A stretch of DNA of 64,000 nt from Branchinecta lynchi (GCA_023053575.1 JAKZAP010000009.1:23727869-23791868), one strand, 5' to 3'; numbered from the stretch's first letter, positions 1 through 10,740 are shown. Numbers and translations are program-made. Notes: a model not told the origin generated them from the letters alone.

Positions 1-2095
1 CCGGATTTTAAGTGGGTCGTCTGAGGCATGAGGTCTTTCCAAATATCAAGTTTCATCGAGATCCGGTCACCCGTTCAAAAGTTATAAATACCTCAGGATT
101 CCGGATTCCCCCTCCCTCCACTCCCCCAACAGTGCCCGAATCGGCTCGGTCATGTCAATGATGTATCTAGTGTTTGCTAGGTGTCTTCCCACCAAGTTTC
201 ATCTCGATCCCTCCACTCATAGCGTTTCCCAAGATTTCCGGTTAACCCCTCCAGCTCCCCCAAAAGTCACCGGATCCGGTCCGGATTTTAAGTGGGTCGT
301 CTGAGGCATGAGGCCTTTCCAAATATCAAGTTTCATCGAGATCCGATCACCCGTTCAAAAGTTATAAATACCTCAAGATTCCGGATTCCCCCTCCCTCCA
401 CTCCCCCCACAGTGCCCGAATTGGCTCGGTTATGTCAATGATGTATCTTCACACCAAGTTTCATATCGATCCCTCCACTCACAGCGTTTCCCAAGATTTC
501 CGGTTGCCCCCTCCAGCTCCCCCCCAAAAGTCACCGGATCCGGTCCGGATTTTAAGTGGGTCGTCTGAGGCATGAGGTCGTTCCAAATATCAAGTTTCAT
601 CGAGATCCGGTCACCCGTTAAAAAGTTATAAATACCTCACGATTCCGGATTCCCCTCCCTCCACTCCCCCGACAGTGCCCGAATCGGCTCGGTCATGTCA
701 ATGATGTATCTAGTGTTTACTAGGTGTCTTCCCACCAAGTTTCATCTCGACCCCTCCACTCATAGCGTTTCCCAAGATTTCCGGTTGCCTCCTCCAGCTC
801 CCCCCAAAAGTCACCGGATCCGGTCCGGATTTTAAGTGGGTCGCCTGAGGCATGAGGTCTTCCCAAATATCAAGTTCCATCGAGATCCGATCACCCGTTC
901 AAAAGTTATAAATACCTCAAGATTCCGGATTCCCCCTCCCTCCACTCCCCCCCACAGTACCCGAATCGGCTCGGTTATGTCAATGATGTATCTAGTGTTT
1001 GCTAGGTGTCTTCCCACCAAGTTTCATCTCGATCCCTCCACTCATAGCGTTTCCCAAGATTTCCGGTTGCCCCCTCCAGCTTCCCCCAAAAGTCACCGGA
1101 TCCGGTCCGGATTTTAAGTGGGTCGTCTGAGACATGAGGTCTTTCCAAATATCAAGTTTCATCGAGATCCGGTCACCCGTTCAAAAGTTATAAATACCTC
1201 AGGATTCCGGATTCCCCCTCCCTCCACTCCCCCAACAGTGCCCGAATCGGCTCGGTCATGTCAATGATGTATCTAGTGTTTGCTAGGTGTCTTCCCACCA
1301 AGTTTCATCTCGATCCCTCCACTCATAGCGTTTCCCAAGATTTCCGGTTGCCCCCTCCAGCTCCCCCCAAAAGTCACCAGATCCGGTCCGAATTTTAAGT
1401 GGGTCGTCTGAGGCATGAGGTTGTTCCAAATATCAAGTTTCATCGAGATCCGATCACCCGTTCAAAAGTTATAAATACCTCAAGATTCCGGATTCCCCCT
1501 CCCTCCACTCCCCCCCCCACAGTACCCGAATCGGCTCGGTTATGTCAATGATGTATCTAGTGTTTGCTAGGTGTCTTCCCACCAAGTTTCATCTCGATCC
1601 CTCCAGTCATAGCGTTTCCCAAGATTTCCGGTTGCCCCCTCCAGCTCCCCCCAAAAGTCACCGGATCCGGTCCGGATTTTAAGTACGTAGTCTGAGGCAT
1701 GAGGTCTTTCCAAATATCAAGTTCCATCGAGATCCGATCACCCGTTCAGAAGTTATAAATACCTCAAGGTTCCGGATTCCCCCTCCCTCCACTCCCCCCC
1801 CACAGTGCCCGAATCGGCTCGGTTATGTCAATGATGTATCTAGTGTTTGCTAGGTGTCTTCCCACCAAGTTTCATCTCGATCCCTCCACTCATAGCGTTT
1901 CCCAAGATTTCCGGTTGCCCCCTCCAGCTCCCCCCAAAAGTCACCGGATCCGGTCCGGATTTTAAGTGGGTCGTCTGAGGCATGAGGTCGTTCCAAATAT
2001 CAAGTTTCATCGAGATCCGATCACCCGTTCAAAAGTTAAAAATACCTCAAGATTCCGGATTCCCCCTCCCTCCACTCCCCCCACGGTGCTCGGAT
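1..2095. repeat. Tandem satellite array, ~281-bp unit, about 7.5 copies
   Basis: Units begin with ccggattttaagtgggtc near 1, 281, 545, 825, 1107, 1388, 1672 and 1955, and the last unit breaks off near 2090. Spacing is 280-284 bp, except for one 264-bp unit that lacks the block around tagtgtttgctaggtg. Each unit is itself a degenerate dimer: both halves contain an aagtttcatc-n-gatcc core followed by a C-rich stretch (ccctccctccactccccc). Short reading frames in the array come from the repeat, carry no recognised domain and are not called as genes. The array runs into a GACGGACG block and a hairpin (separate entry), an arrangement known from Pearl/Helentron-type non-autonomous elements of marine invertebrates. 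The array itself is seen directly; the Pearl assignment is inference. Confidence 0.93.
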
Positions 2096-2197
2096 GGTGG
2101 AAGTGACTATTTCCAACTTAATCATTTGGGGTCCCTGATATGCTTGCCAAGTTTTATCGTCCTAGCTTATCTGGAAGTGCCCGAACTAGCAAAACCT

Positions 2198-2275
2198 GGA
2201 CAGACCGACAGACCGACGGACGGACAGAAATTGCGATCGCTATATGGCACTTGGCCGAAGGGCAAGTGCCATAAA
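2198..2275. repeat. GACGGACG microsatellite, GCGATCGC palindrome and hairpin ending the array
   Basis: A (GACA/GACC/GACGGACG) block at about 2200-2227 is followed by GCGATCGC (2233-2240). Next comes a perfect 11-bp stem, TATGGCACTTG at 2243-2253 pairing with CAAGTGCCATA at 2263-2273 over a 9-base loop. Core repeats, then an (ACGG)-type microsatellite, then a terminal palindrome is the described order in Pearl/HINE-like elements. No CTRR terminus follows the hairpin, so a classical Helitron 3' end is not shown. Confidence 0.7.
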
Positions 2276-2975
2276 AAGACAGACCTTATAGGTCAACTAA
2301 TAACTGATCTAACTACAAATAAAAAATAATAATAATAAAGATATAACCTATGCACGCCAAATGTTTCATGGGGTGCGGATACCACGGTAACTACAAAACG
2401 ACCTTAGACCGTGGAATTTTATACCATGGTATTGGTGTAAATGGGAAAAATATGGATGGTTCGGAAGCGTGGGCCGATGTGTGTAGTGCCGCTGTAGCTA
2501 AGGGTGGTAGTGAACAAGGTTTTACGTTGACATACAAATAGTTTTATTTCAGACTTGTTATTTTAAATATGCAAAGCACCTGCTCCACTTGTCGAAATTA
2601 TGTCATAATCCTACACTGACGGAGAAGATTACTTACTGACTTTTGGATGTTTCCTCATCGCTATAAAAAAAGCTTTAACAACAGAGCCCAACCAGCACAT
2701 GGCCTTTTCCGCTTTTTCGAAATGGAGGGTTATAAATAAATAACTTACTTACTCTGTATAATGTAAATCCTAATCCAGGTAAATACGAACAGTACAAGGC
2801 CTGACTGATAAAAGTAAAACACAGAAAACGAATGACCCAGTGTTAGGCCTGATCGAGCTTATATACCTCTCTTAAATTTCAACTTTAGAAAAGCTGGTTG
2901 TCAGTTACAAACTGATTTATTACCGGCCGTTTCTAAGACTTGCAAAGCCAGAACCAGAGGCATTACTACCTCTGG
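2276..2975. other. No gene or repeat identified
   Basis: AT-rich sequence. A 63-codon open frame at 2350-2541 (+) shows no recognisable domain, splice context or homologue, so I do not call it a gene. Confidence 0.5.
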
Positions 2976-2977
2976 TA

Positions 2978-3394
2978 TTTTTGGTGGGGGGGGGGGGCAA
3001 GGTATTTACACTGTTTTTGCAGAGAAAACTACTCTTTTTCAGAAATTCCGACTGTATTTCAAATCTGACAAAGAGAAACACACAACAGTATACCAGCGAA
3101 ATCTAAACTATTCTTTCCACACTAAGACAAAAATGTTTAAAACCAAATTTATGGAAGTCGCAGTAGAATGAAAATAGGATAAAAGGAGAACCTAAATAAC
3201 ATGAAAAGAAAAAATTAAAACCTTTTCTTGGACGGTGGGTAGCCTACACCTCTAAAAAAACACGAGCAAAGCTCACCATTTCTCGAGGAAGTCGATGATA
3301 CCCATTTTTTTTTTTTTTTTGGTGGGGGGGGGGGGCAAGGTATTTACACTGTTTTTGCAGAGAAAACTACTCTTTTTCAGAAATTCCGACTGTT
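2978..3394. repeat. Rearranged partial duplication of the 3320-4163 segment
   Basis: Block A (about 2984-3055, starting at a G-run with caaggtatttacactg) reappears at about 3325-3393. Block B (about 3056-3305) reappears almost unchanged at 3911-4163. Order on the + strand is A-B-A'-C-B', where C (3394-3910) is present once. B' is the 3' UTR plus the last codons of the minus-strand terminal exon at 4130-4282, so B is a truncated second copy of that gene end. Both joints fall in homopolymer (poly-T/poly-G) sequence. This could be a real tandem duplication with internal deletion, or haplotypes collapsed together in assembly. Confidence 0.85.
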
Positions 3395-4129
3395 TTGACG
3401 AAAAATCGACTGATTTTCAGAAAAGCCAACTGTTATTTTTAAAAATCTCTTATTTTTACGAAAAACCGACTGTTCTAAGAAACATAAACAGGTTCCAAGA
3501 AAAAAAATCGACTGTTTTCACGGAAAATCGCAACGCTTCGAGCCGAATCGGTTATTTTTTTTACCGACTGGGCGACAACTTTAGCCCCTCCCCCCCTACG
3601 TGTGGCCCCTGGCCAGAACCACAGCTCCAGAAGTCAGAAAGGCTAGTTGTCACTTACAAACTAATCTATGACCAGATGTTAGTAAGACTTGAGAAGTTAA
3701 AACTACGAACTTCGAAAGTCAGAAACGCTAGTTGTGACTTATGGACTCAAAACCAAACTTTTGGGATGATTTATGACCGAACTTCACCAAAGATTTTGTG
3801 TTGACATAGTACTGGATGCGAGGAGCATCTGTGGGTTATTTATAGTTGTGCAGTTGCGTTCCAGGATAAAAAATTCAAGAGAGGTTCACTTTGGTGTGTA
3901 GGCTACAATATTATTTCAAATCTGACAAAGAGAAACACACAACAGTATACCAGCGAAATCTAAACTATTCTTTCCACACTAAGACAAAAATGTTTAAAAC
4001 CAAATTTATGGAAGTCGCAGTAGAATGAAAATAGGATAAAAGGAGAACCTAAATAACATGAAAAGAAAAAATTAAAACCTTTTCTTGGACGGTGGGTAGC
4101 CTACACCTCTAAAAAAACACGAGCAAAGC

Positions 4130-4282
4130 TCACCATTTCTCGAGGAAGTCGATGATACCCATTTTCTCCACTTCGTTCAAAGCAAATTCCAATTCTTCCA
4201 CCATCGCTGGCTCCAAATAAACTTTGTCGATCTTGTCGTCCTCACTCCCCGTTTCGAAAACGGAGCATAGCGTTATGTGGTC
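4130..4282 (-). CDS. Candidate terminal exon (version 2) of the unidentified minus-strand gene
   Basis: Reading on the minus strand from a TTTTCTAG acceptor, the exon opens in phase 0 (GAC CAC ATA) and stays open for 50 codons to TGA at 4130-4132. It ends in residues ...NEVEKMGIIDFLEKW. The composition is acidic and helix-forming. The phase-0 start matches the phase-0 donor of the exon at 8943-9212, so the two can be spliced together across a 4.7-kb intron. A rival terminal exon lies at 8650-8880. I see no canonical AATAAA close downstream. The last codons and the 3' UTR are duplicated at 3056-3305. I do not recognise the protein family; splicing is inferred from sequence only. Confidence 0.6.
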   Translation of the reverse strand, partial: DHITLCSVFETGSEDDKIDKVYLEPAMVEELEFALNEVEKMGIIDFLEKW

Positions 4283-4805
4283 CTAGAAAATATCACGAGG
4301 GTAAAAGACGACACAGCCATCAATCATCCGTTCTTCTGCACAAATAATTCTTCCAACATTTCGCTGGAGTAGCTCCCATTATTTCACAACACAGTTGGAG
4401 TGCTTAAAGCGGACCACAAAAATGGTCTTTCTACCACACACACAATGATAACCATCCCTATTGCCTCTGTACATGTTCAAAACCACAAAAAAAAAGTCAA
4501 ACAATAAGCAAATTAAACAAAACCCAGCAAGTTTCCAAGGTTTCAAACAATTCGATCTGGACTATATCTCAGCCGATTAGCCGGGACAGCCATTATGGCA
4601 CGTAGTGAGCCAAGGATCAAAATAATAGCTTCCATCTAATGCTCTAACTGTTTATTACAAATACCAATAAATTAAAAAGCCAAGACCAGTGTGGTACTCC
4701 GGAAAACATAAAACAAATAATCATTTAAGTCTTATAATTCTTCGCTAATCAAACGTGGAAAATTCGTCATCTAGAAAAGAAGACGTCCTGCGTGGGTTTC
4801 TTCTC
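4283..4805. other. Intronic sequence of the unidentified gene, nothing further identified
   Basis: AT-rich sequence upstream of the terminal exon acceptor. I see no repeat unit or reading frame worth naming. Confidence 0.45.
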
Positions 4806-4809
4806 AAGC

Positions 4810-6240
4810 AAAAAGACCAAAGGTTTCGATGGGATCCCAAAAATTCAATATCTGATCCAGACAACTGGGTCTTGTCTTAGCCAGATCCAGTCTTCGCCAG
4901 ACTCCTTGAACATTTTTACAATTAAAATTCAGAAACAGATTAAGGCCAAATAGCTAATCACCTGAGAAAACCAAGTTCAGATTTGGATTCAGCCTGTGTG
5001 TTTACCCCTATAAGTCATATCTGTTTTGACGAAAACTTCCTGCCACTTCTGCCAATTTCCCGGTTCCGGCCGAACTCCAGAACTACTTGTCCGGCGAAAA
5101 AAGAAAGCTCAAAGACGAAATCAGGGTATCTTCTTTCCCCAGTAATGAACATCTAATCAACTTCAAATAGAAATTTAGCTTATAACAAATTTTCCGATTC
5201 CAGCCGGATTCCGGTCGAACTATATGTCCGGGTAAAATACGATTGTCACACAGGGACTCAGCATCTCTTCTTACCCCTAAATCGCGTATCTAATCAACTA
5301 GAAATAAAACTTTGACTTCCAACAGTTTTCCGGTTTTGGCCGGATTCCGGATGAACTACATGTCCGGGTAGAAACTTGTTTTCACATAAGTGTTCAGCAT
5401 GTCTTCTTGCCCTAAATCGAACATCTAATCAACTCAAAATAAAACTTTTAATTTTGACAAACTTTCCGGTTTGGGCCGGATTCCGGTCGAAATACTTGTC
5501 CGTCGAGAAAATCGTTTTCACCATCGTCTTCAGCATGTCTTCCTACCTCTAAATCGAACATTTAATCAACTTCAAATAAAACTTTTACTTTCAACAAACT
5601 TTCCGGTTTGGGCCGGATTCCGGGCTAAATACTTGTCCATCGAGAAAATAGTTTTCACCATCGTCTTCAGCATGTCTTCCTACCCCTAAATCGAACATCT
5701 AATCTACTTCAAATAAAACTTTTACTTTCAACAAACTTTCCGGTTTGGGCCGGATTCCGGGCGAAATACTTGTCCGTCGAGAAAATAACTTTCACCATCG
5801 TCTTCAGCATGTCTTCCTACCCCTAAATCGAACATCTAATCAACTTCAAATAAAACTTTTACTTCCAACAAACTTTCCGGTTTTGGCCGGATTTCGGGCG
5901 AACTACTTGTCCGATGACAAAATGGTTTTCACCGTCGTGTTCAGCATGTCTTCTTACCCCATAATCGACTATCACATTAGCTGTTTCAAAATATTTTGTT
6001 TGTCCCTTAATTTGAATCCCCTCCCACACCCCTAAATGTAGAGCTACAAAGCCCATCTACGAACTTGACTGGTCCGACGACCCAACGAACCCTCACACCA
6101 AGTTTCATCAAAATATATCATTCCCTTCGAGAGTTATCGTGCTTACAGACGGACAGACGGGCGGACGGACGGACGGACAACTTTTGCGATGTCATAGGTA
6201 TCCCTCCACTTACGTTTTGGGATCCCAAAAACAGCAACCC
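4810..6240 (+). mobile_element. Pearl/Helentron-like element with 136-bp core repeats
   Basis: Starts near accaaaggtttcgatggg and contains about seven tandem core units (near 5057, 5192, 5329, 5465, 5601, 5738 and 5875; period about 136 bp). The units share ttccggttt-ggccggattccgg, then acttgtccg and a tcttc-agcatgtctt block. A unique tail follows, then a (ACGG)n-type microsatellite at about 6147-6179, and the segment ends at the 16-bp palindrome TTTTGGGATCCCAAAA (6224-6239). The start motif gatgggatcccaaaa resembles that end. Related sequences are at 13420-13567 (tail) and at 60060-60117 plus 63171-63660 (a copy split by a hAT element). No transposase is encoded; mobility by a Helentron in trans is inference from the architecture. 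Confidence 0.65.
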
Positions 6241-6469
6241 GGCAATCAAGTACAACTCTAAATAATATGGTGGCTTCCGGTCAGTAAGAGAAGATAGATA
6301 GGATGTTTGGATTCCGTCTTTAATTATTTTGTATTTTTGTCCCTCCTTGGCTCGAAGGGCTTTTTTTGGGAATACATTTCAAATTGGGTCGCTCATCATG
6401 CAGTGTCCGCTGCATGAAAACGAAATTGGACCAAGTTCGTAATCATGCTGGCGCCGCTGCATGGAAATT

Positions 6470-6700
6470 CCTTGAGCCCAAGCTGACTTTGAAACATATA
6501 TTAATATAATGCATAAAACGGATATGTTGGCTACCTTGCAGGATTGCAGGTTTGTTTCCTTCCCCGAATTTGACCCTGAAGATTGACAGCCGTACGAGGA
6601 CCCTTGCCAAGAAGGGCCGAAATATCGCTGCCAAAGCATCATAGCTGACATATCCATTATATGCACTTTTGAATATACATTCATTCAAAAAAAGAAAACA
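6470..6700 (+). mobile_element. Decayed hammerhead-type foldback element
   Basis: Has the layout of the complete copy at 41670-41979. The left inverted arm starts near gagcccaagctgactttg, a central gggtttgtttccttcccc-like block follows, then the right arm. The right arm keeps the attgacagc stem I strand, stem II and GAAATATC, but the catalytic motif reads CGTACGA (6591-6597) instead of CTGACGA. Downstream stem I reads GCTGCCAAAG. The changes predict loss of self-cleavage. Confidence 0.7.
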
Positions 6701-6846
6701 GCAAACCTTCGCATTCAAACCATTGAAGGTTCGCGTAGCGGAGGCCTCTGCCTGATGTGTGGTGGAGGGCAAACCAGCCAACGCCAAAACCATCCAAACC
6801 AACAATCCGAAATTTTTCTAAGTACCCGTTGTATTTTTTATTGTTT

Positions 6847-6900
6847 CTATTTATTCTGTGGGGAAGGCCACGTACTCTAGCCGAAACTCAGGTGACAAAG
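6847..6900 (-). mobile_element. 3' tail fragment of the I-like LINE family
   Basis: The reverse complement of this stretch matches the last ~45 bases of the elements ending at about 27775 and 33684 (ctgagtttcggctagagtgt ... cccacagaataa). It is the terminal 3' UTR only. Confidence 0.6.
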
Positions 6901-6904
6901 TACC

Positions 6905-7018
6905 CGTTGTACCGCCGAGCCGTTTGTGGCTCGGCGAACCACTGGTTCCGTCGGCTATCAAAGAGCCTCGGCAAGGGTTCGAACTGGAGGCCCAGACCCA
7001 TCTCATTCCCACGCCTTA
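6905..7018 (-). repeat. Probable tRNA-derived SINE head
   Basis: On the minus strand a GTGGTTAAGG box A-like motif (about 7013-7022) is followed some 38 bases later by AGTTCGAACCC, a box B-like motif (about 6978-6988). This is the internal pol III promoter layout of a tRNA gene. A clean cloverleaf cannot be folded by eye, so a SINE or tRNA pseudogene is more likely than a functional tRNA. It abuts the LINE tail at 6847-6900. Confidence 0.4.
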
Positions 7019-7497
7019 ACCACATTTCAGGGGTTTTACTTCAGAACTGCATCAAAGCAAGTATTAGTCGCGTTTTTGCAGATATTGCAAAATTTTGAGA
7101 ATTAGTCTTGTGAAGTTGTACGAAAAAGCGTTGCCATTGTATGCTACTACTAGCAAACTGGATGCTATAAAAGCAAGACCGGATGCTTTCGGATACTACT
7201 AATTAAGATTAACCCAGTCGGAGGCGTGTTAAATCAAAGTATTCCACACTACCACATATCAATACACGCAACTTTTTCCTACAGCTACCATACAACTACA
7301 CAGTTAAAGAATTTTTCATCGGGCGCTCTTACCGAATTTGATCTTTTACGCGAAAGCAGATCCCGGTTTGCCAACGAGACGTAAAAATGTCGGCCGTCGC
7401 CCGACAAAAGTTTAGAGAATTTAATTTCTTCTGTGTCTGTGAGCGAGTTTCAACTTTTGAGTCAAGTGTGTTGCATGCGCTTCTGCTTCCAGATCAA

Positions 7498-8362
7498 ATA
7501 CCAAGGAATGTGTGTGATACGAATCACCCAACGGCCTAGTTTATGTACTGTATTAAATAATAATGATGTATCTAAAGCCTTAGGACCATATACAAACAAC
7601 TATGTCTTCTGTGTGTCTTCTGAGTGAAGGAATAAGTTTTAAGGTTTTTTGTTGTTTTTTCATTGAAGTAACTTTTTGCCACTGTAAGAGAGATTTTCTA
7701 AGGATGGTAGAGCATCTTGAAACAGGTAGTGCGTGAGTTTAAAATTTTTGTTTTTTGTTGGTTGTTTATTCCTGATCGAACCTATAAAATTTGACTGCTT
7801 GATTCGAAGTGGAAAAATTGTACATATTTTGGGTTTTTGCCAGGTTTTAAAAACATGAGTAGATTAATAGTAGAGAAGAAAAGATATTTAATGGTTGTAA
7901 AATATAGTAGATAAAACTTAATATTGTTAGAAAAATGGAAAAAGGGTAGATTTAGGTTGTAGGTTTAGATTTTATGGAGGAAGGGTTTTTACTTGAGAGA
8001 GTGAGTTTTGAGGAGAATATTTAATATAAAAATTTAAATTTTGAAAAGAGACATTAAATTAAGAGTTGATAAATTACAAAGATAATAGGTTTAAGACGAA
8101 AGTGTAAGTGACGTTAAAGTGGGGCAAACTTTTATGTAAATTTTGTAGTAACGTCACTGAATTGGAGGTGGTAGCCACTTGTTTTGGTTCAATCCAAAGC
8201 AAGAACAAATGAAAAAGAAGCTACGCGGGATTAAAAAAAATAAAAATAAAAAAAATACCAAGGAATGTGTGTGATACGAATCAACCAACGGCCTAGTTTA
8301 TGTATTGTATTAAATAATAATGATGTATCTAAAGCCTTAGGACCATATACAAACAACTATGC
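7498..8362. repeat. Pair of ~105-bp direct repeats 760 bp apart
   Basis: 7498-7603 and 8258-8361 are nearly identical, beginning ataccaaggaatgtgtgtga and ending in ccatatacaaacaactatg. The ~650 bp between them is AT-rich and has no coding capacity I can see. The pair could be a solo-LTR-like remnant or a local duplication; the ends do not show TG...CA. Confidence 0.75.
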
Positions 8363-8649
8363 ATAAAACTTCATCATACGGCTGTGAAGGTTCCAAAGTT
8401 GACACCTTTTTTTGCTAAAACAGAGCGTTATAAAAAGAGCTTTGTGCCTAGTTTTGTGGCCTTTTTAACTACACTTGACTTATAGTGTGTCTTCTTTTTA
8501 TTGATTGTGTAATGCGTTTATTGGCAAATAAAGTATGTACCTGACGAAAAAAGATCGAATTTGGCAGTTTGCTATGATAAGCTATATTTTTGAATTAAAG
8601 TTTTATTCTATTCTATATTCTAATAAATACTGATATCACACTAAATAAA

Positions 8650-8880
8650 CTAAACTGCACTTGCCAGATCAAGTTTTATTTTAGCACTATTCAATACAAA
8701 TCTAAGTACTGGAATAATTGCACCTGAAGATTTGCTCGTCATGATATCAGGAAACAGTATGTCCCTATCCCCCCAGCAAGATTCCCTTAAAATCGAGAGC
8801 CCGCGACACCGTGCAGCCAAGTCGGCTAGGTCCTCGTCAACCCGCAAAGGAAACAGGGGCAGTTCGTCCGGTAGGAAACT
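8650..8880 (-). CDS. Candidate terminal exon (version 1) of the unidentified minus-strand gene
   Basis: Reading on the minus strand, 76 codons run to TAG at 8650-8652, encoding SFLPDELPLFPLRVDEDLAD... to ...IKLDLASAV. It follows the exon at 8943-9212 after a 62-base intron. The phase-0 join needs a purine-rich AAAAG acceptor at 8881. The stronger-looking CTGCAG acceptor at about 8916 would instead give about 19 codons and a stop. An AATAAA signal in gaataaaac lies about 45 bases past the stop, supporting transcript termination here. Alternative to the exon at 4130-4282. Function unknown. Confidence 0.5.
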   Translation of the reverse strand, partial: SFLPDELPLFPLRVDEDLADLAARCRGLSILRESCWGDRDILFPDIMTSKSSGAIIPVLRFVLNSAKIKLDLASAV

Positions 8881-8942
8881 CTTTTCTTCTTTTCAAACTT
8901 GCTTTTCCCGTGTACTGCAGCAGAAAAAGGCATTTAACCTAC

Positions 8943-9212
8943 CTGGACAAGCACAAGGAGGAACCATTTTGAATTTGCCGCCATCCGCTCTCTTCTTTTC
9001 TTCAGCTCCGTCCTATGCGCGTACACTTCCGTCCAAGTAACAATTTGAAATACTTGGGAATGTCGAACAACAGTTAGAACTTGATGCTGGTTGAGAAAGT
9101 TGTAAATGCTCTGAGTAAGCCCAATGGGCAAATGAGTGCTGAGTAGGTGATTTTTGAACAAAATTAAAGAGCCAAGAATGAAAACGTAGTCGTTTTCAAA
9201 GTCTGAGGTAAC
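8943..9212 (-). CDS. Internal exon of the unidentified minus-strand gene
   Basis: A 270-base exon of 90 codons in phase 0, with acceptor CTTCCAG before GTTACC and donor CAG/GTAGGT. It encodes a hydrophobic, leucine-rich helical stretch (VFILGSLILFKNHLL) followed by a basic patch (ELKKRRERM) and ending KWFLLVLVQ. Both splice phases match the neighbouring exons at 11043-11096 and at 8650-8880 or 4130-4282. The helix-only pattern suggests a repeat-type alpha-solenoid protein, but I do not recognise the family. Confidence 0.72.
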
Positions 9213-9299
9213 CTGGAAGAGAGAGGACGGTTAAAACATCGTCGTGCATACTATACTTTCAAAAGTTTCGTAACAGACAACACAAGGATGCGCAGTTTC

Positions 9300-9760
9300 A
9301 AGACAAATACAAATATAGCTCTAATAAAATGTAGCTGGCTTATCCGTTTTGCACCGTCAAATATGATTCGCAGTAAACTTGGCCTGAAGGACTATCTATC
9401 ACCAAAGTATGGAACTTCAAATCACCCAACATGCCGCGACAAGTATCCATCTTAGCTAAGAGACAGTTGACTCCAAAACCAAAATACAGAAGAACCTCTA
9501 CCCTTTCCACGACCCAATCGAACAGCTAAAACAGCAGCCGTGTCCAGAATGAAATCACAGCACCAGCTTTAACTCCAACCAATTTGCAGAGAAGAAATTC
9601 ACAAAATCAGATATTTAAGGAAGAATCTTTAATTGTTTTTCCACAAGTTCATTTTCCAGCTGGAGCCTGAAGAGGACCCTTGCCAAGAAGGGCCGAAACA
9701 TAGCTCTAAGAAAATGTAGTCGACTTTCCTATTTTGCACCGTTAAATAAGTTTCAAGAGA
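9300..9760 (+). mobile_element. Hammerhead-bearing repeat, variant subfamily, with two direct copies of its 3' segment
   Basis: The segment tagctctaa-n-aaaatgtag ... ttttgcaccgt at about 9315-9357 recurs at 9702-9745, so about 387 bp of sequence is bracketed by direct repeats. The downstream copy is preceded by a hammerhead-like core (9662-9706, separate entry). Direct repeats bracketing a unit with a ribozyme resemble the pseudo-LTRs of Penelope-like elements and retrozymes. The upstream copy lacks the ribozyme core. Confidence 0.55.
9662..9706 (+). ncRNA. Hammerhead ribozyme-like motif, variant stem I
   Basis: Core CTGAAGA (9667-9673), stem II GGACCC/GGGCC with loop (9674-9694), GAAA (9695-9698), then CAT and A at 9702 as the predicted cleavage base. 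Stem I is GAGC (9663-9666) pairing with GCTC (9703-9706). In the other copies the same helix is CAGC with GCTG, so this is a two-base compensatory change supporting the fold. Stem III reads ACAT, leaving a C-A mismatch, so activity is uncertain. Confidence 0.6.
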
Positions 9761-10740
9761 TAACACTTTGAATGTTACCTGTTACAAACGCTATCCATTG
9801 ACCGTTATGCACACCAGAATTGCCAAGATCCGAAAACCGCCAAAACAGCGTTAGCTTACTTTTCCGATATGATGATAAACAGAAAAGTCAGAAGGTGTTC
9901 TTTCCGGCTGTGTTTCGGCCTCTTTGCATGCATAACATACAATAGCTGCGTTCTTTTTCGTCGTTCGAACCGTCGTTTTATTACAAGCGTTTTCATTATA
10001 ACGTCGTTCGTGAACGGCGTTGGATTGCCAAGAATAAGGGGTTTTCTTTGTTCGGGTGAGCCGCCGTTTCATTCGTCGTTCCTAAAACGACGAATGGAGG
10101 CGGAAAGTCAGTTTCAACATCTCGGTTGAAAACAAACTAAACTTGTAAACTAAGCTTAAAAACAGTGGGCCTCTTATACTAAAATCCATTTCTGTACTTC
10201 ATTATAGCTGCTGTTGTAAATATTAAGTTAGTTCAACTATTAACATTTTCGACTCAACTTCGTTCGTCAAACGACTTTATAGAAGGTGCCAAAGAAAACA
10301 CTAATAATTTAAACGACGTTTTTGGTACCGACAACGACGCACGACGAAAACGAACGCGGCTAATGCGTAACGTTTGCAAAATCATAACAGCCAGCATACT
10401 AAGTGTTGTCAGTTGAAACTGCACAACCTTGTGTTATCTGTTATATTTATTTATTTATGACCCGCTTTTTGCGTAACAGCGGAGTATGAATAATAAAAGT
10501 ATTTAAAACACTTAAACAAAACAATGTAAATAAACATGACAACATTCTTTATAATAACTTCTTTCACTGTAGTAATTCCCTGTGTGTCCTAACAACCCCA
10601 TCCATATATAAGTCACGTATGTTAGAATAATGGTAGTGAAACTGCATAAACTGCGACTTGCGCTTTAAGCATTCTCGCTGCAGTTTCCTCGGCAATATTA
10701 CGTTCACCAGCGGTTTAGGATCCCGGCAAAGAAGTCATTT

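Noticed and set aside
1..2095. CRISPR-like array
   Set aside because: Units are 281 bp with no short repeats alternating with unique spacers, in an animal genome.
2243..2273. Classical Helitron 3' terminus
   Set aside because: Hairpin present, but no CTRR end follows.
836..2329. Open frames inside the 281-bp satellite
   Set aside because: Same frames recur because the unit repeats; no domain and no start or splice context.
8650..9212. Assignment of the minus-strand gene to a named helical-repeat family
   Set aside because: Several families were considered from the leucine-rich helices, but no diagnostic motif was found; left unnamed.
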